DNA of 24,998 nucleotides from a virus. Of the stretch, positions 11,642 to 17,933 are shown piece after piece. The notes below the pieces were generated by a model that worked only from the letters and a program-made list of their open reading frames with translations, was not told the origin of the DNA and searched no databases. The position numbers and the translations under genes were made by a program. The stretch's first letter is position 1. Every line of letters starts with the position of its first letter. The DNA is taken from IMG/VR virus record IMGVR_UViG_3300032294_000444, positions 1 to 24,998 of that record. One strand, 5' to 3'.

Positions 11642-11649
11642 TATAAATA
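11642..11649 (+). promoter_or_regulatory. T4-late-like promoter motif TATAAATA before the portal gene
   Basis: Exact octamer, 3 nt after the HNH stop codon, in the context AGTATAAATATAAGATAAC, which closely matches AGTATAAATAAGATATAC at 13340-13357 before the scaffold gene. Predicted start near 11655. The 39-nt leader holds a short frame (MPNAFYEK, 11664-11690). Confidence 0.55.
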
Positions 11650-11693
11650 TAAGATAACATATTATGCCCAATGCTTTTTATGAGAAATAAAAC

Positions 11694-13319
11694 ATGCAAA
11701 ACAAAGAACTTTTAAATAAGAATCCTATATACGATCAAATCTACTTACAAATGCTTACATATCAGCAAGCATATCTTGGTGGATTACCATTCAAAATGAT
11801 GGTTCGTAAAAAGCGCCCTAGTGAAGATAGCACACTATGGCAAGACTTAGTTAATAACACAGTGGCACAACCAATTTGTCGTTATATCGTTGACACAATC
11901 AATGACGTACTATTCGAGCCTGGTGTAAAGCGTAATGTACAATTTGCCTCACCGACCGGCGCAATCATTAATCCTAAAAACGCAGAGTGGGCTGATCTAT
12001 TTTTGTTAGATGCAGATTTAACTAATCGTAGCATGACAAGTTTTATGGAATCCCTAGGTGATTTAACAAGTATATATGGTCATTGCTGGGTAGCAGTAGA
12101 TATGCCACAAGAACAGCAAGGTAATTTAGGTAGACCCTATGTTTGTGCAATAAATCCATTAGACGTTTGGGATTGGGAATTTGATTACTATGGTGGTCGT
12201 CCAATGCTGAAGTATGTTAAAGTCAAAGAGATGGAAGAAGAAGATTGTTACTATATTAAGTGCTATCATCTTGGCGATGCAAACACTCCTAGTTACTGGC
12301 GTAGTTATGAAGTGCCTAAATCAGTTAATGGTAGCGCACAATTAAATCAAGAAGCAGAATTAATTGGAGAAGGTGCATTTCCACCTGGCATGAGTCTTCC
12401 AATATTCATTGCATATGGTCGTCGTGATCCAAGACGTATTGACGTTGGTATAAGTGATATTGATAGTGCAACCGATGCGCAAAGACAAATCTACAAACTA
12501 GAATGTGAAAAATACACTGCAATACAATTTGCACACACTATTATTCGTGCAGATAAAGGCATCAGCATTCCAGTACACGCTGGCGCAATTGTAAGAGCAA
12601 ATGAAGGTCAAGTAGAAGCAATTGCAATTGATACAGGTGATGTTGATACCATTATTAAAGCACAACAAGATATACTAGAACAAATTGAAGCACTAACTGG
12701 TTTAGGTGGATTACGCAATAGTAAAAATCAAATTGCTAGTGGCGTGGCTATTATAGAAGAACGCAAGCAATTACACAGACTTGCTAAAGCGAAAGCAAGA
12801 TTGATGGAAGTCTGTGAAGAAATGATATTCACCTATGCAGCACGTTTTATGAATGTGCGTTGGGCAGGTGAAGTACTTTATAACACTGACTATGAAGCAC
12901 ATGATACTAATTATAGAATGGCATTAATCAAGGCTGCTAAAGATTTGGTTGGTGATAACAGTGTGGTTCAAAGTTTAATCACAAAAGAAATTATTGGTAT
13001 GCTTGCTCCAGCAACAAGTATCCCAGAATATGAGCAGGTCTATATTGATTCGATAGAAGATACTGCTGTCAAAACATTAATGACTCAAGACAATACACAA
13101 GTATTGAGCCGTGATCTGGAACCGAGTATGATCCCACAACATGAAATGTATGGTGAGGAAGAATCAGAAACAGAAGATAACGGCGATGGTGTTGCAGAGA
13201 ATGGTGATAATACAAGCATACTAGGTGGCGCAGGTACTCCTGTTACCAACGTTGGTATGACATATTATACAGCGCAAGTAGCACCAGCCATGCTTAACAC
13301 AATGAGTACTGGGCGTTAA
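11694..13319 (+). CDS. Portal protein (541 aa)
   Basis: A protein of portal length directly after the packaging genes. Visible features: an N-terminal helical region (YDQIYLQMLTYQQAYLGG), VAQPICRYIVDTINDVLFEP at about 58-77, the mid-domain ending in NPLDVWDWEFDYYGG (about 156-170), and the long helical stem region with IKAQQDILEQIEALTGLGGL (about 321-340). The last about 60 residues are acidic and glycine-rich (EEESETEDNGDGVAENGDN), probably disordered. The dodecameric ring forms the DNA gate at one vertex of the head and nucleates assembly. Preceded by a late-type motif; no strong Shine-Dalgarno sequence. A GCAA-capped hairpin overlaps its stop codon. Confidence 0.82.
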   Translation: MQNKELLNKNPIYDQIYLQMLTYQQAYLGGLPFKMMVRKKRPSEDSTLWQDLVNNTVAQPICRYIVDTINDVLFEPGVKRNVQFASPTGAIINPKNAEWADLFLLDADLTNRSMTSFMESLGDLTSIYGHCWVAVDMPQEQQGNLGRPYVCAINPLDVWDWEFDYYGGRPMLKYVKVKEMEEEDCYYIKCYHLGDANTPSYWRSYEVPKSVNGSAQLNQEAELIGEGAFPPGMSLPIFIAYGRRDPRRIDVGISDIDSATDAQRQIYKLECEKYTAIQFAHTIIRADKGISIPVHAGAIVRANEGQVEAIAIDTGDVDTIIKAQQDILEQIEALTGLGGLRNSKNQIASGVAIIEERKQLHRLAKAKARLMEVCEEMIFTYAARFMNVRWAGEVLYNTDYEAHDTNYRMALIKAAKDLVGDNSVVQSLITKEIIGMLAPATSIPEYEQVYIDSIEDTAVKTLMTQDNTQVLSRDLEPSMIPQHEMYGEEESETEDNGDGVAENGDNTSILGGAGTPVTNVGMTYYTAQVAPAMLNTMSTGR

Positions 13320-13336
13320 TAAAGCAATTTATTAAC
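13315..13336 (+). other. GCAA-capped hairpin at the portal gene end
   Basis: GTTAATAAA (13315-13323, containing the TAA stop) pairs perfectly with 13328-13336 around a GCAA tetraloop. There is no U-tract, so it is not a standard terminator; a 3'-end stabiliser or processing site for the upstream mRNA is more likely. It lies just ahead of the next promoter motif. Confidence 0.6.
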
Positions 13337-13341
13337 CCAAG

Positions 13342-13349
13342 TATAAATA
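13342..13349 (+). promoter_or_regulatory. T4-late-like promoter motif TATAAATA before the scaffold gene
   Basis: Exact octamer in a 76-nt gap. Predicted start near 13355, with AAGGA (13381-13385) as ribosome site. It would drive scaffold and capsid, the most abundant products. Confidence 0.6.
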
Positions 13350-13395
13350 AGATATACAATTCGGTTATTACGTTATAATTAAGGAACAATTAAAC

Positions 13396-14178
13396 ATGGA
13401 TTTAAAAACTAACAACGTTGGCAACGATACAGCCGCTGGAGTTGCGCAGGGTCAGTTAAATGACGACGGCAATGAGCAAACCGTTAACCCAGGTGCTATT
13501 CGTAAAAGCACAACTCAAAGTTTGCTAAATGCACTCTCAAACGCAAGCGGGACACAATTCCAAAGCGTAGAAGATGCATTAGCATATATGGCTAGAGTAG
13601 GGGCTCAAAATAATTCCGGTGGCTCCGTACAGCCAGTAGTAGATAACAAATTGCAACAAAACGTTGGTCGTGTTACAACAAACGATTTGCATGAGCAATT
13701 TCAAAAACTTCAGCAAGATTTGCAAACTAAAGAGCAAAGATTGCGTGAGAAGGAACTTGATAGTGACATACAAAGAGCAATGGGTGACAAATTTGACAGT
13801 GACTTACTTGATTACGCATTAGGTAAAGTGAAATCTAATATTCAATGGAATAACGATGGAACTTACAGTATCGTAAATCAAAAGGGTCAAGAGCGTTATG
13901 GTAGCGATGGTAATCCACTAACTATCCAGGGTTTAGTAAATGAAGTAGCGCAGGGTAATCCTAAACTACTCAAACAGAGTCAACTAAATTCTGGTTCTGG
14001 TTTAAGACCTGGACAAGGTTCTTTTACTGGTGCATTAGACGAGGCTATACCTGATTATAGTCGTGACCCTGCAGCATTCAATGCATGGGCAGCGAAAAAT
14101 GGTCTAGGAAAAAATATAGGTCTCAAAGGTCTAGGTGTAACAGCAACGGTATCAGGTTCAAGTCGTAAAGTACTCTAA
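13396..14178 (+). CDS. Probable head scaffolding protein (260 aa)
   Basis: Placed directly upstream of the capsid gene. The N-terminal about 90 residues are Asn/Gln/Gly-rich and probably disordered, followed by a coiled coil (HEQFQKLQQDLQTKEQRLRE, about 98-117), a folded acidic part, and a basic C-terminus with KNGLGKNIGLKGL and SSRKVL, as expected for the capsid-binding end of scaffolds. Scaffolds guide capsid assembly and are then removed. No protease motif is seen in it or in neighbouring genes, so either scaffold exits without cleavage or a protease lies elsewhere. Confidence 0.7.
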   Translation: MDLKTNNVGNDTAAGVAQGQLNDDGNEQTVNPGAIRKSTTQSLLNALSNASGTQFQSVEDALAYMARVGAQNNSGGSVQPVVDNKLQQNVGRVTTNDLHEQFQKLQQDLQTKEQRLREKELDSDIQRAMGDKFDSDLLDYALGKVKSNIQWNNDGTYSIVNQKGQERYGSDGNPLTIQGLVNEVAQGNPKLLKQSQLNSGSGLRPGQGSFTGALDEAIPDYSRDPAAFNAWAAKNGLGKNIGLKGLGVTATVSGSSRKVL

Positions 14179-14201
14179 TTGCCAATTTAAGGAGATAATA
14201 A

Positions 14202-15239
14202 ATGGCTTATGTTCTTGGCGGTGCAAATAACGAAGCAGATGGCTTCACAACCGCAATTTCTAATTTCGCATTACGTGCTATGCACGAAAGTACAGGTCTA
14301 GTTACTATGACTAATGTTGTTCAACCTACTCAAGGTCAAACATTCTTAGTTCCTAACTTTGCACCTATCACATATCAGGATTACAATCCTAACGGTACTG
14401 GTGGTACATATGGTACTGGTAACGCTGTTGTTCAGAACCCAAGTCTTGACCAAGGTTCTATCACTGCTACCCCAGCAGTTGCACAAACTGCATTCGATAT
14501 TTTCTACGGTTGGACTACTAGTTTCCAATTGGCAGCAACTCTTGGTGCTGAATTGGGCGAAAGTTTCGCAGAAAAAGTCGATCAGCGTGTAACAAAGGCA
14601 TTCTTGAGTTTCAAAGCAACTCCAAGCAATACTTACTACAGCCCAACTCCAGCAGACGGTTTCGCTCGCGTCACAGAATTAGGCGCTATGGAATTGGCTG
14701 AGTCTGGTAACGCATTGGCTAACGCTACTGTTGGTTTCAGTGACAACACTGTCCTAGGAACAATTCGTAACATCAAGCAAAACTTCAAAGTTGCTCGTAT
14801 GCCTGGCACTCCAGTTATTGTTCTTGACAGTAACGGTGAAGCAGAAGGTACAGTTGCAGGACAAACTGGTTCTAGTTTGAATCGTTTACTTGCAGAATTG
14901 ACTGGTGGTGCAGTTTCTCAATCAGGTGGATCTAATCTATCCGCTCTTGGTAACGAGTTGCTAGCAACTGGTCGTATCGAAAGTGTATACGGTTGTATGG
15001 TCATGTTCACTACATTCTTGCCAACTGCAAGCCGTACATTCCTAGGAGTTGCTGCACAAAGTGTTCTTGTTGGCGCTTACTTCGGTGACAGTGCATTATT
15101 CACTGTTATGAAGGAAGGTCTACAATTGAAGACTGGTGAAGTTCCAGGTGGATTGCAAATTTGGTTGACTGGCGTTGGCTACTTCGGTGCTGGTGTTGGT
15201 GACCTACGTAGAGGCGGAGCAATTAACATTCAGCAGTAA
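14202..15239 (+). CDS. Major capsid protein (345 aa)
   Basis: Position after the scaffold, strong GGAG ribosome site 8 nt upstream, and length fit a HK97-fold major capsid protein. The sequence begins MAYVLGGANNEADGFTTAIS and ends GVGDLRRGGAINIQQ. Codons are clearly biased to C- and G-ending forms (GGT, GCA, AAC, TTC) compared with the small genes, as expected for a highly expressed protein. The segment LRAMHESTGLVTMTNVVQPTQ has the helix-then-strand look of the N-arm region; TPVIVLDSNGEAEG may be part of the P-domain. I see no maturation-cleavage site by inspection. A GCAA hairpin follows the stop. Confidence 0.82.
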   Translation: MAYVLGGANNEADGFTTAISNFALRAMHESTGLVTMTNVVQPTQGQTFLVPNFAPITYQDYNPNGTGGTYGTGNAVVQNPSLDQGSITATPAVAQTAFDIFYGWTTSFQLAATLGAELGESFAEKVDQRVTKAFLSFKATPSNTYYSPTPADGFARVTELGAMELAESGNALANATVGFSDNTVLGTIRNIKQNFKVARMPGTPVIVLDSNGEAEGTVAGQTGSSLNRLLAELTGGAVSQSGGSNLSALGNELLATGRIESVYGCMVMFTTFLPTASRTFLGVAAQSVLVGAYFGDSALFTVMKEGLQLKTGEVPGGLQIWLTGVGYFGAGVGDLRRGGAINIQQ

Positions 15240-15246
15240 TATGCAA

Positions 15247-15268
15247 TAGAGAGTGGCAACACTCTCTA
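15247..15268 (+). other. GCAA-capped hairpin behind the capsid gene
   Basis: TAGAGAGTG pairs with CACTCTCTA over 9 perfect base pairs around a GCAA tetraloop, 7 nt after the capsid stop. No T-tract follows, so it probably stabilises or delimits the abundant capsid mRNA and does not terminate transcription. Confidence 0.7.
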
Positions 15269-15287
15269 ATGTTCAAGGAAATATAAA

Positions 15288-15815
15288 ATGTCCGTACCAT
15301 ATCAAAGAATCAGTAATGCAACAGTCAGGGATATATCATTCTATGACCCAGCAGCCGAACGTAGAGCAGAGGCATTAGATATTGATTGGGAACCTTATTT
15401 TAAGGTTGCTAGTCAAGAATGGCTCTATAAACTTGAATTCGGTTGGTGGCAAAAATATTGCGATACTGTTCTTGGTGCTTACTATTATAGTAATCTGCCT
15501 AATGGACAATTGATTAGTTCTTTTAATCCTAATTTGCTCATTAAAAATGACCAAACATTGATAAGGTTGGATACATTCGGTGCTGTATTGGTTTTCTATG
15601 AAAGCCTAGTCACTGATGTATCTAACATGAACGAAGTGGATTTGAAGAATTATGATTTTGCTAAAGAACGCTGTGACCGTGAATGGACAAAGGCATTGGA
15701 GTTAATGAACTTCTATGATCTTTATCAAGATTCACCAAACGGTCCTACTACGAAACTTGAAGAAAACTGGACTGCTGACGTTGATTATTTCAACGGTGAC
15801 AGGAGATATTTCTAA
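15288..15815 (+). CDS. Head-tail connector or adaptor protein (175 aa)
   Basis: Located where the head-completion adaptor is found in siphovirus maps. The protein is rich in aromatic residues and Asp/Glu (DIDWEPYFKVASQEWLYKLE, WWQKYCDTVLGAYYYS) and ends in YFNGDRRYF. I recognise no specific domain, so the assignment is by position. AAGGAA precedes the start. The stop overlaps the next start (TAATG), giving coupling to the following head-tail joining gene. Confidence 0.55.
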   Translation: MSVPYQRISNATVRDISFYDPAAERRAEALDIDWEPYFKVASQEWLYKLEFGWWQKYCDTVLGAYYYSNLPNGQLISSFNPNLLIKNDQTLIRLDTFGAVLVFYESLVTDVSNMNEVDLKNYDFAKERCDREWTKALELMNFYDLYQDSPNGPTTKLEENWTADVDYFNGDRRYF

Positions 15816-16258
15816 TGGCATCTACGATAATAAATGCCCCAACTGTTACGACACAGGATATTATTTCTGTGTTGAAACGTGACATTCCAAAAAGATGGAA
15901 TGTACCAATCTATGACGATTTCCCTAGTGAAGCCGACGTAGTAAGGTTTGGCATTTATGTTAGTGATGTTCATACAGTAGAAAGAAATCCTCACCAATTG
16001 GGTATTCAATATTGCAGTGCAATTTATCATGCATTTGATCAATTTGGAATAACATATATCAGTTATCAAGATGATCCTCATAATTTAGACGTTAATGCAA
16101 TAATTGCTAATCTTGTGATTGCAATTAAAGACGATGGTCAACAATTATTTGATGGTTATTTTGAACGTGATTTCGATCAAGTTTTAACATACGGACCAAC
16201 GCAAGCAGAAAGACATACTTGGACATTCAGACTATTACGAATGGAATTTAATACTTAA
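15815..16258 (+). CDS. Probable tail terminator/neck protein (147 aa)
   Basis: Of the length of tail-terminator or neck proteins (lambda gpU-like) and in the right place between the connector and the tail tube. It starts with a Ser/Thr/Val segment (ASTIINAPTVTTQDIISVLK), has RWNVPIYDDFPSEADVVRFG and QLGIQYCSAIYHAFDQFGIT, and ends in TYGPTQAERHTWTFRLLRME, a beta-strand pair typical of such small ring proteins. The call is from position and shape only. Confidence 0.5.
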   Translation: MASTIINAPTVTTQDIISVLKRDIPKRWNVPIYDDFPSEADVVRFGIYVSDVHTVERNPHQLGIQYCSAIYHAFDQFGITYISYQDDPHNLDVNAIIANLVIAIKDDGQQLFDGYFERDFDQVLTYGPTQAERHTWTFRLLRMEFNT

Positions 16259-16283
16259 GCCAATATATAAGGAGATAACCAAA

Positions 16284-16784
16284 ATGGCAAGAATCACAGT
16301 AAATACAACCGGCACTCAACCAACTCTATTGGTTAGTACGGATCTAATTAGCAATACCGCTAACTGGGGCAATATCGCTAATGCTCTATCAGTAGTTTGC
16401 TTGCAAGACGTTACCATCACTAACAGTACTGGAGTTTATTCATATACTGACTTCTGCAACACAGACGTCAATAAGTTGACAACTCCTGCTGATAACGAAA
16501 TTACCAGCAACATGGTCCTAGACGATGTTGTGTTCTTCGGTAATAGTAGCGCAACTGCAAATAGCGCAACATTCTATGGTGTTAGCGGATTGAGCATTAA
16601 CAAAGTTCCTGTACAATTCAAAGTTGTATTGAACGGCGGAAATGCTACATCAAACGCATTCTATTATGCTGGACAAGGGTTCATCAGTTCTCTTGCTCCT
16701 ACAGTAAGTCCAGATGCACCTGTTTGGGTGTCACCTATGACGCTTGCTGTTAATGGAAGCATGGTTAGAGGAAAGAACGCTTAA
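16284..16784 (+). CDS. Major tail tube protein (166 aa)
   Basis: A beta-rich, Ser/Thr/Asn-rich protein following the tail terminator, with GGAG at 16272-16275 and a codon bias like that of the capsid gene, consistent with very high expression. Key parts: ARITVNTTGTQPTLLVSTDL at the start, VVFFGNSSATANSATFYGVS in the middle and WVSPMTLAVNGSMVRGKNA at the end. It would stack as hexamer rings around the tape measure. The gene is directly followed by a terminator, which is usual after tail tube genes to reduce expression of downstream assembly factors. Confidence 0.7.
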   Translation: MARITVNTTGTQPTLLVSTDLISNTANWGNIANALSVVCLQDVTITNSTGVYSYTDFCNTDVNKLTTPADNEITSNMVLDDVVFFGNSSATANSATFYGVSGLSINKVPVQFKVVLNGGNATSNAFYYAGQGFISSLAPTVSPDAPVWVSPMTLAVNGSMVRGKNA

Positions 16785-16802
16785 TTATTGATTAGGCGTA
16801 TG

Positions 16803-16829
16803 AAAAGGGATACAGTGTATCCCTTTTTT
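16803..16829 (+). terminator. Terminator behind the tail tube gene
   Basis: AAAAGGGATAC pairs with GTATCCCTTTT around the loop AGT, ending in six T residues. The A-run in front means it can also work on the opposite strand. It isolates the highly expressed tube gene from tail-assembly genes. Confidence 0.9.
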
Positions 16830-16855
16830 AATAATTTACTCATAAGGAATAAATC

Positions 16856-17038
16856 ATGGACAATGAAGTTTGGCTACACACCGATGAAGAAAAGATTAGA
16901 AGTTTAATTGCTGATGAGGCAAAACAAATTCCTATGCTTGACAATATGCAAGCAACAATTAAACAACTAAAAGCGAAACAAACATTTCGTTTAGCATTAC
17001 TAAATCAACTATTAGAAGATTTAGACAAAAAGAAATAA
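16856..17038 (+). CDS. Small coiled-coil protein (60 aa)
   Basis: Charged helical protein (EVWLHTDEEKIRSLIADEAK, QATIKQLKAKQTFRLALLNQ) ending in a Lys run. Start at 16856 follows CATAAGGAATAAATC, with the AAGGA ribosome site. Its position between the tail tube and the tail chaperones is unusual; I do not recognise it. It may be a tail-assembly accessory. Confidence 0.6.
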   Translation: MDNEVWLHTDEEKIRSLIADEAKQIPMLDNMQATIKQLKAKQTFRLALLNQLLEDLDKKK

Positions 17039-17041
17039 ATA
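17034..17041 (+). promoter_or_regulatory. Promoter-like motif AATAAATA before the chaperone genes
   Basis: Overlaps the stop codon of the 60-aa gene and is followed by CATTAC, a second A/T-rich stretch and the AAAGG ribosome site of the gene at 17068. Predicted start near 17047. Confidence 0.4.
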
Positions 17042-17067
17042 CATTACAATAAATTAAAGGAAAATAA

Positions 17068-17364
17068 ATGAACCTCTCACAAATAGCAAGCAAACCCCAA
17101 TTAACAAAAGTAATTCTTGATGACGAAGAAGTCATTAAAGAGTATAGCGAACCATTGGATTTTTATACATGGGATCGTCAGCCCATGGAAGTTTTTATGA
17201 AACTTGCCAACATGAATAAAGTTGACACTGCTAGTATTATAGAAATTGTTAAAACCTTGATTTTAGATGAAAAGGGTAAGCAAATATTAAATGAAGAAAA
17301 TATGTTACCAACTAATATTCTAATGAAGGCAATTAATAAGGTGACAGAAATACTGGGAAAGTAA
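17068..17364 (+). CDS. Tail assembly chaperone, gpG-like (98 aa)
   Basis: The unshifted product of a G/GT-type pair. It is acidic and helical (LTKVILDDEEVIKEYSEPLD, VFMKLANMNKVDTASIIEIV) and stands between the tail tube and tape measure genes, the fixed position of tail assembly chaperones. It stops at TAA 17362-17364 immediately after the heptamer GGGAAAG (17355-17361), which lambda uses to shift into the T frame. G-type proteins coat the tape measure during tail assembly and are absent from the mature virion. Confidence 0.85.
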   Translation: MNLSQIASKPQLTKVILDDEEVIKEYSEPLDFYTWDRQPMEVFMKLANMNKVDTASIIEIVKTLILDEKGKQILNEENMLPTNILMKAINKVTEILGK

Positions 17365-17615
17365 CGACCGACAATATTGATCTTGATTCTGAAAAGATGA
17401 TGTCAATATTGATGATTGATGGTTTAGGTAAACGTTATGGCTTATTGCCAAGCGAGGTATTAAATAGAAGTAATACATTTGATTTATATATTATGGATGC
17501 TGCATTAACATTTGAACAATTTCAACATAAAAAAATGGCAAACAATAATCAAATACCTGTTGATACATATACCCAAGATCAATTAGTACAAATGCTAAAT
17601 CAGAACAAGGATTAA
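17068..17615 (+). CDS. Frameshifted tail chaperone gpGT-like (about 182 aa)
   Basis: Product of a -1 shift at G GGA AAG (17355-17361): reading continues at 17361 as GTA ACG ACC and stops at 17615, adding 84 residues to the 98 of G. The -1 frame is open back to 17340 and its part before the first ATG (17397) is coding-like (VTTDNIDLDSEK), so the downstream frame is better read as an extension than as a separate gene from 17397. The T part contains MMSILMIDGLGKRYGLLPSE and LYIMDAALTFEQFQHKKMA; the T domain in lambda binds tail tube protein. A small proportion of ribosomes is expected to shift. Confidence 0.82.
17355..17411 (+). promoter_or_regulatory. Programmed -1 frameshift site with downstream stem-loop
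   Basis: GGGAAAG at 17355-17361 is in the correct phase (G GGA AAG) one codon ahead of the G stop. CAATATTGA (17372-17380) pairs perfectly with TCAATATTG (17403-17411) around a 22-nt loop, starting 10 nt behind the slip site. The stem is AU-rich, so its effect on shifting is uncertain. Confidence 0.85.
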
Positions 17616-17617
17616 TA

Positions 17618-17932
17618 ATGTCAGTTACATTGCAAGTTAATAAAATAACAACATCAATAAACCGTATTCAACGTAAATTAGATAAATTGCCACAAGAGGC
17701 TTATCAAGTTTTTAAAAAGAATACACCTATACGTACCGGCAATGCTAGAAACAATACTAAATTGAGTGGTAATAAAATCGAGGCTGATTACCAATACGCA
17801 CAAGTATTGGATAAAGGTCGTCATATGACTAATAGAGGTATGCGTGGTAGTAATCAAGCCCCAATGGGTATGACTAAACCTACTGAGAAATTTATTCTTG
17901 ACAGAATAAAACAAATATTAAAGGCTAAGTAA
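17618..17932 (+). CDS. HK97 gp10-like tail/neck component (104 aa)
   Basis: The segments VFKKNTPIRTGNARNN (about 32-47) and YQYAQVLDKGRHM (about 59-71) match the TP.RTG.L and YA..vE.G signatures of the HK97 gp10-like family, which forms part of the head-tail joining or tail completion. Such genes usually stand upstream of the tail tube; here it sits between the tail chaperones and the tape measure, which is uncommon. The start is 2 nt after the preceding stop with AAGGA upstream. The C-terminus is basic and helical (LDRIKQILKAK). Confidence 0.7.
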   Translation: MSVTLQVNKITTSINRIQRKLDKLPQEAYQVFKKNTPIRTGNARNNTKLSGNKIEADYQYAQVLDKGRHMTNRGMRGSNQAPMGMTKPTEKFILDRIKQILKAK

Positions 17933-17933
17933 A

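Noticed and set aside
17397-17615. Separate 72-aa gene starting at 17397
   Set aside because: No ribosome site precedes ATG 17397, the frame is open further upstream, and the slippery heptamer explains it as a frameshift extension.
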